From Hymenopellis radicata (taxonomy: Eukaryota; Basidiomycota; Agaricomycetes; Agaricales; Physalacriaceae), in the NCBI GenBank assembly GCA_015501595.1, contig JADNRX010000606.1:1-29924 (forward strand): a DNA stretch of 29,924 nt, written 5' to 3'. The translations under genes were made by a program, and so were the position numbers. Below, one piece after another: positions 29,207-29,924 of this stretch (position 1 is its first letter; each line of letters begins with the position of its first letter). The notes beneath the pieces are model-generated. The model made no database searches, was not told where the DNA came from, and saw nothing but the letters and a program-made list of their open reading frames with translations.

Positions 29207-29924
29207 GATTTACTATCTCTTTGTGTGTACAGGGTCGGCAAGGTCTTTGTCCTCTGCGTGATGGCGTTAGGATAACTTTTCTTTGTTTACGGTCACCATC
29301 GTTCTTTGTGCATAAACTACGAGGACTGTTGCTACTAGAGTTTTACCTTTACTCCTCGTGTTTTCGGATCTTCGTCGTGCAGCGGACATCGATTCTTACT
29401 TACAGTGATCTTTGACTTAGTTCCCTTTGGACGCGTTGTCGTCAAAGCAGGATCACGAAGGCTAAAGACTCGTATCTCGATGAGCCGTCCTTTTCGACGT
29501 TGGTTGTTTCAGTAGTCCTTTGTATACGCCAGGTAAGCTTTGAAAAAGACAGACCTGAGCGGTCTCTCCACTTTGTGCGCCACAGTTACTTGGAAATTTG
29601 TTCAAAGTCACATTGACCAGCGGTGCGTTCCTGCCACAGGCGGATGTCGGATTGTCGTTGCACAGTCCCGCTCTACATACTTACTTGTCGAGCGGCAGTC
29701 GTGCAGGATGGAAGAACCGCTCGTAGCGTGCTCTCCTCCCACGTCCGTCCCTAAATCGAATCGCATACACATGCAATTTGGTTGGCTGCCAGTGTGTCTC
29801 AAAATTTGGCGACTAGTCTATGGAACACGGATCTTTGCCACTCTACCGTTGGAGTACTTACTTCCAAGTGCCCAATGCCCAGCACTCGTAGAGCGAGAAC
29901 CGGCTCAAAAGGCTTGCTTGTGAG
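29207..29924. other. no recognised gene; window edge
   Basis: The promoter of the minus-strand gene at 29206 should lie just here, but no motif is clear. A plus-strand frame from 29540 to the window end (127 codons, open at the edge) has no recognisable domain. Confidence 0.35.

Noticed and set aside
1..29924. tRNA or rRNA genes
   Set aside because: No stretch combined a B-box-like TTCGA loop with a plausible cloverleaf, and no rRNA core sequence was seen. A covariance-model search (tRNAscan-SE, Rfam) would be decisive.

Overview
The window looks like nuclear DNA of a mushroom-forming basidiomycete (Agaricomycetes). Genes are cut by many 44-61 bp GT-AG introns with CTGAC/CTAAC-like branch sites. 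One gene encodes a DUF6534 seven-helix membrane protein of the kind expanded in Agaricomycetes, and there is an F-box N-terminus of agaricomycete type and a lineage-type Arf-like GTPase. No rRNA, tRNA, viral or bacterial operon structure was seen.

Layout. 0-4.6 kb: a truncated DUF6534 copy (0.9-1.6 kb), unassigned sequence, and a decayed membrane-protein gene called family M here (3.8-4.5 kb). 5.5-7.0 kb: a minisatellite that cuts an F-box gene, divergent from copy 1 of an unknown protein. 7.3-12.1 kb: a 3' fragment of family M, a Pumilio/Puf6-like relic, and a long T-rich, intron-dense decayed region with two hairpin repeats. 12.2-12.9 kb: copy 2 of the unknown protein, inverted. 13.3-15.6 kb: the complete DUF6534 gene (17 exons, 362 aa by my model), whose 3' part is the parent-like copy of the 0.9 kb fragment. 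16.6-22.5 kb: poorly preserved exons, more family M pieces and small repeats. 22.5-25.7 kb: one large unrecognised gene struck by two different TA-flanked MITEs, one in its first exon and one in its last. 26.1-27.6 kb: another family M copy, split by a Mutator-like MITE with a 9 bp target duplication. 27.8-29.2 kb: an Arf-like GTPase gene with a frameshift, convergent on a Cys-motif protein gene; their stop codons overlap within one TTAA.

The region reads as a graveyard of duplicated lineage-specific genes shaped by segmental duplication, small non-autonomous DNA transposons, microhomology deletions and minisatellite growth. The best-supported new observations are the two MITE insertions. Removing each element with one TA in silico joins the reading frame of the same gene, giving a 703-codon ancestral model, while the present allele starts at an internal ATG and takes its stop codon from a MITE. 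I found no biochemical pathway or defence system shared among the genes.
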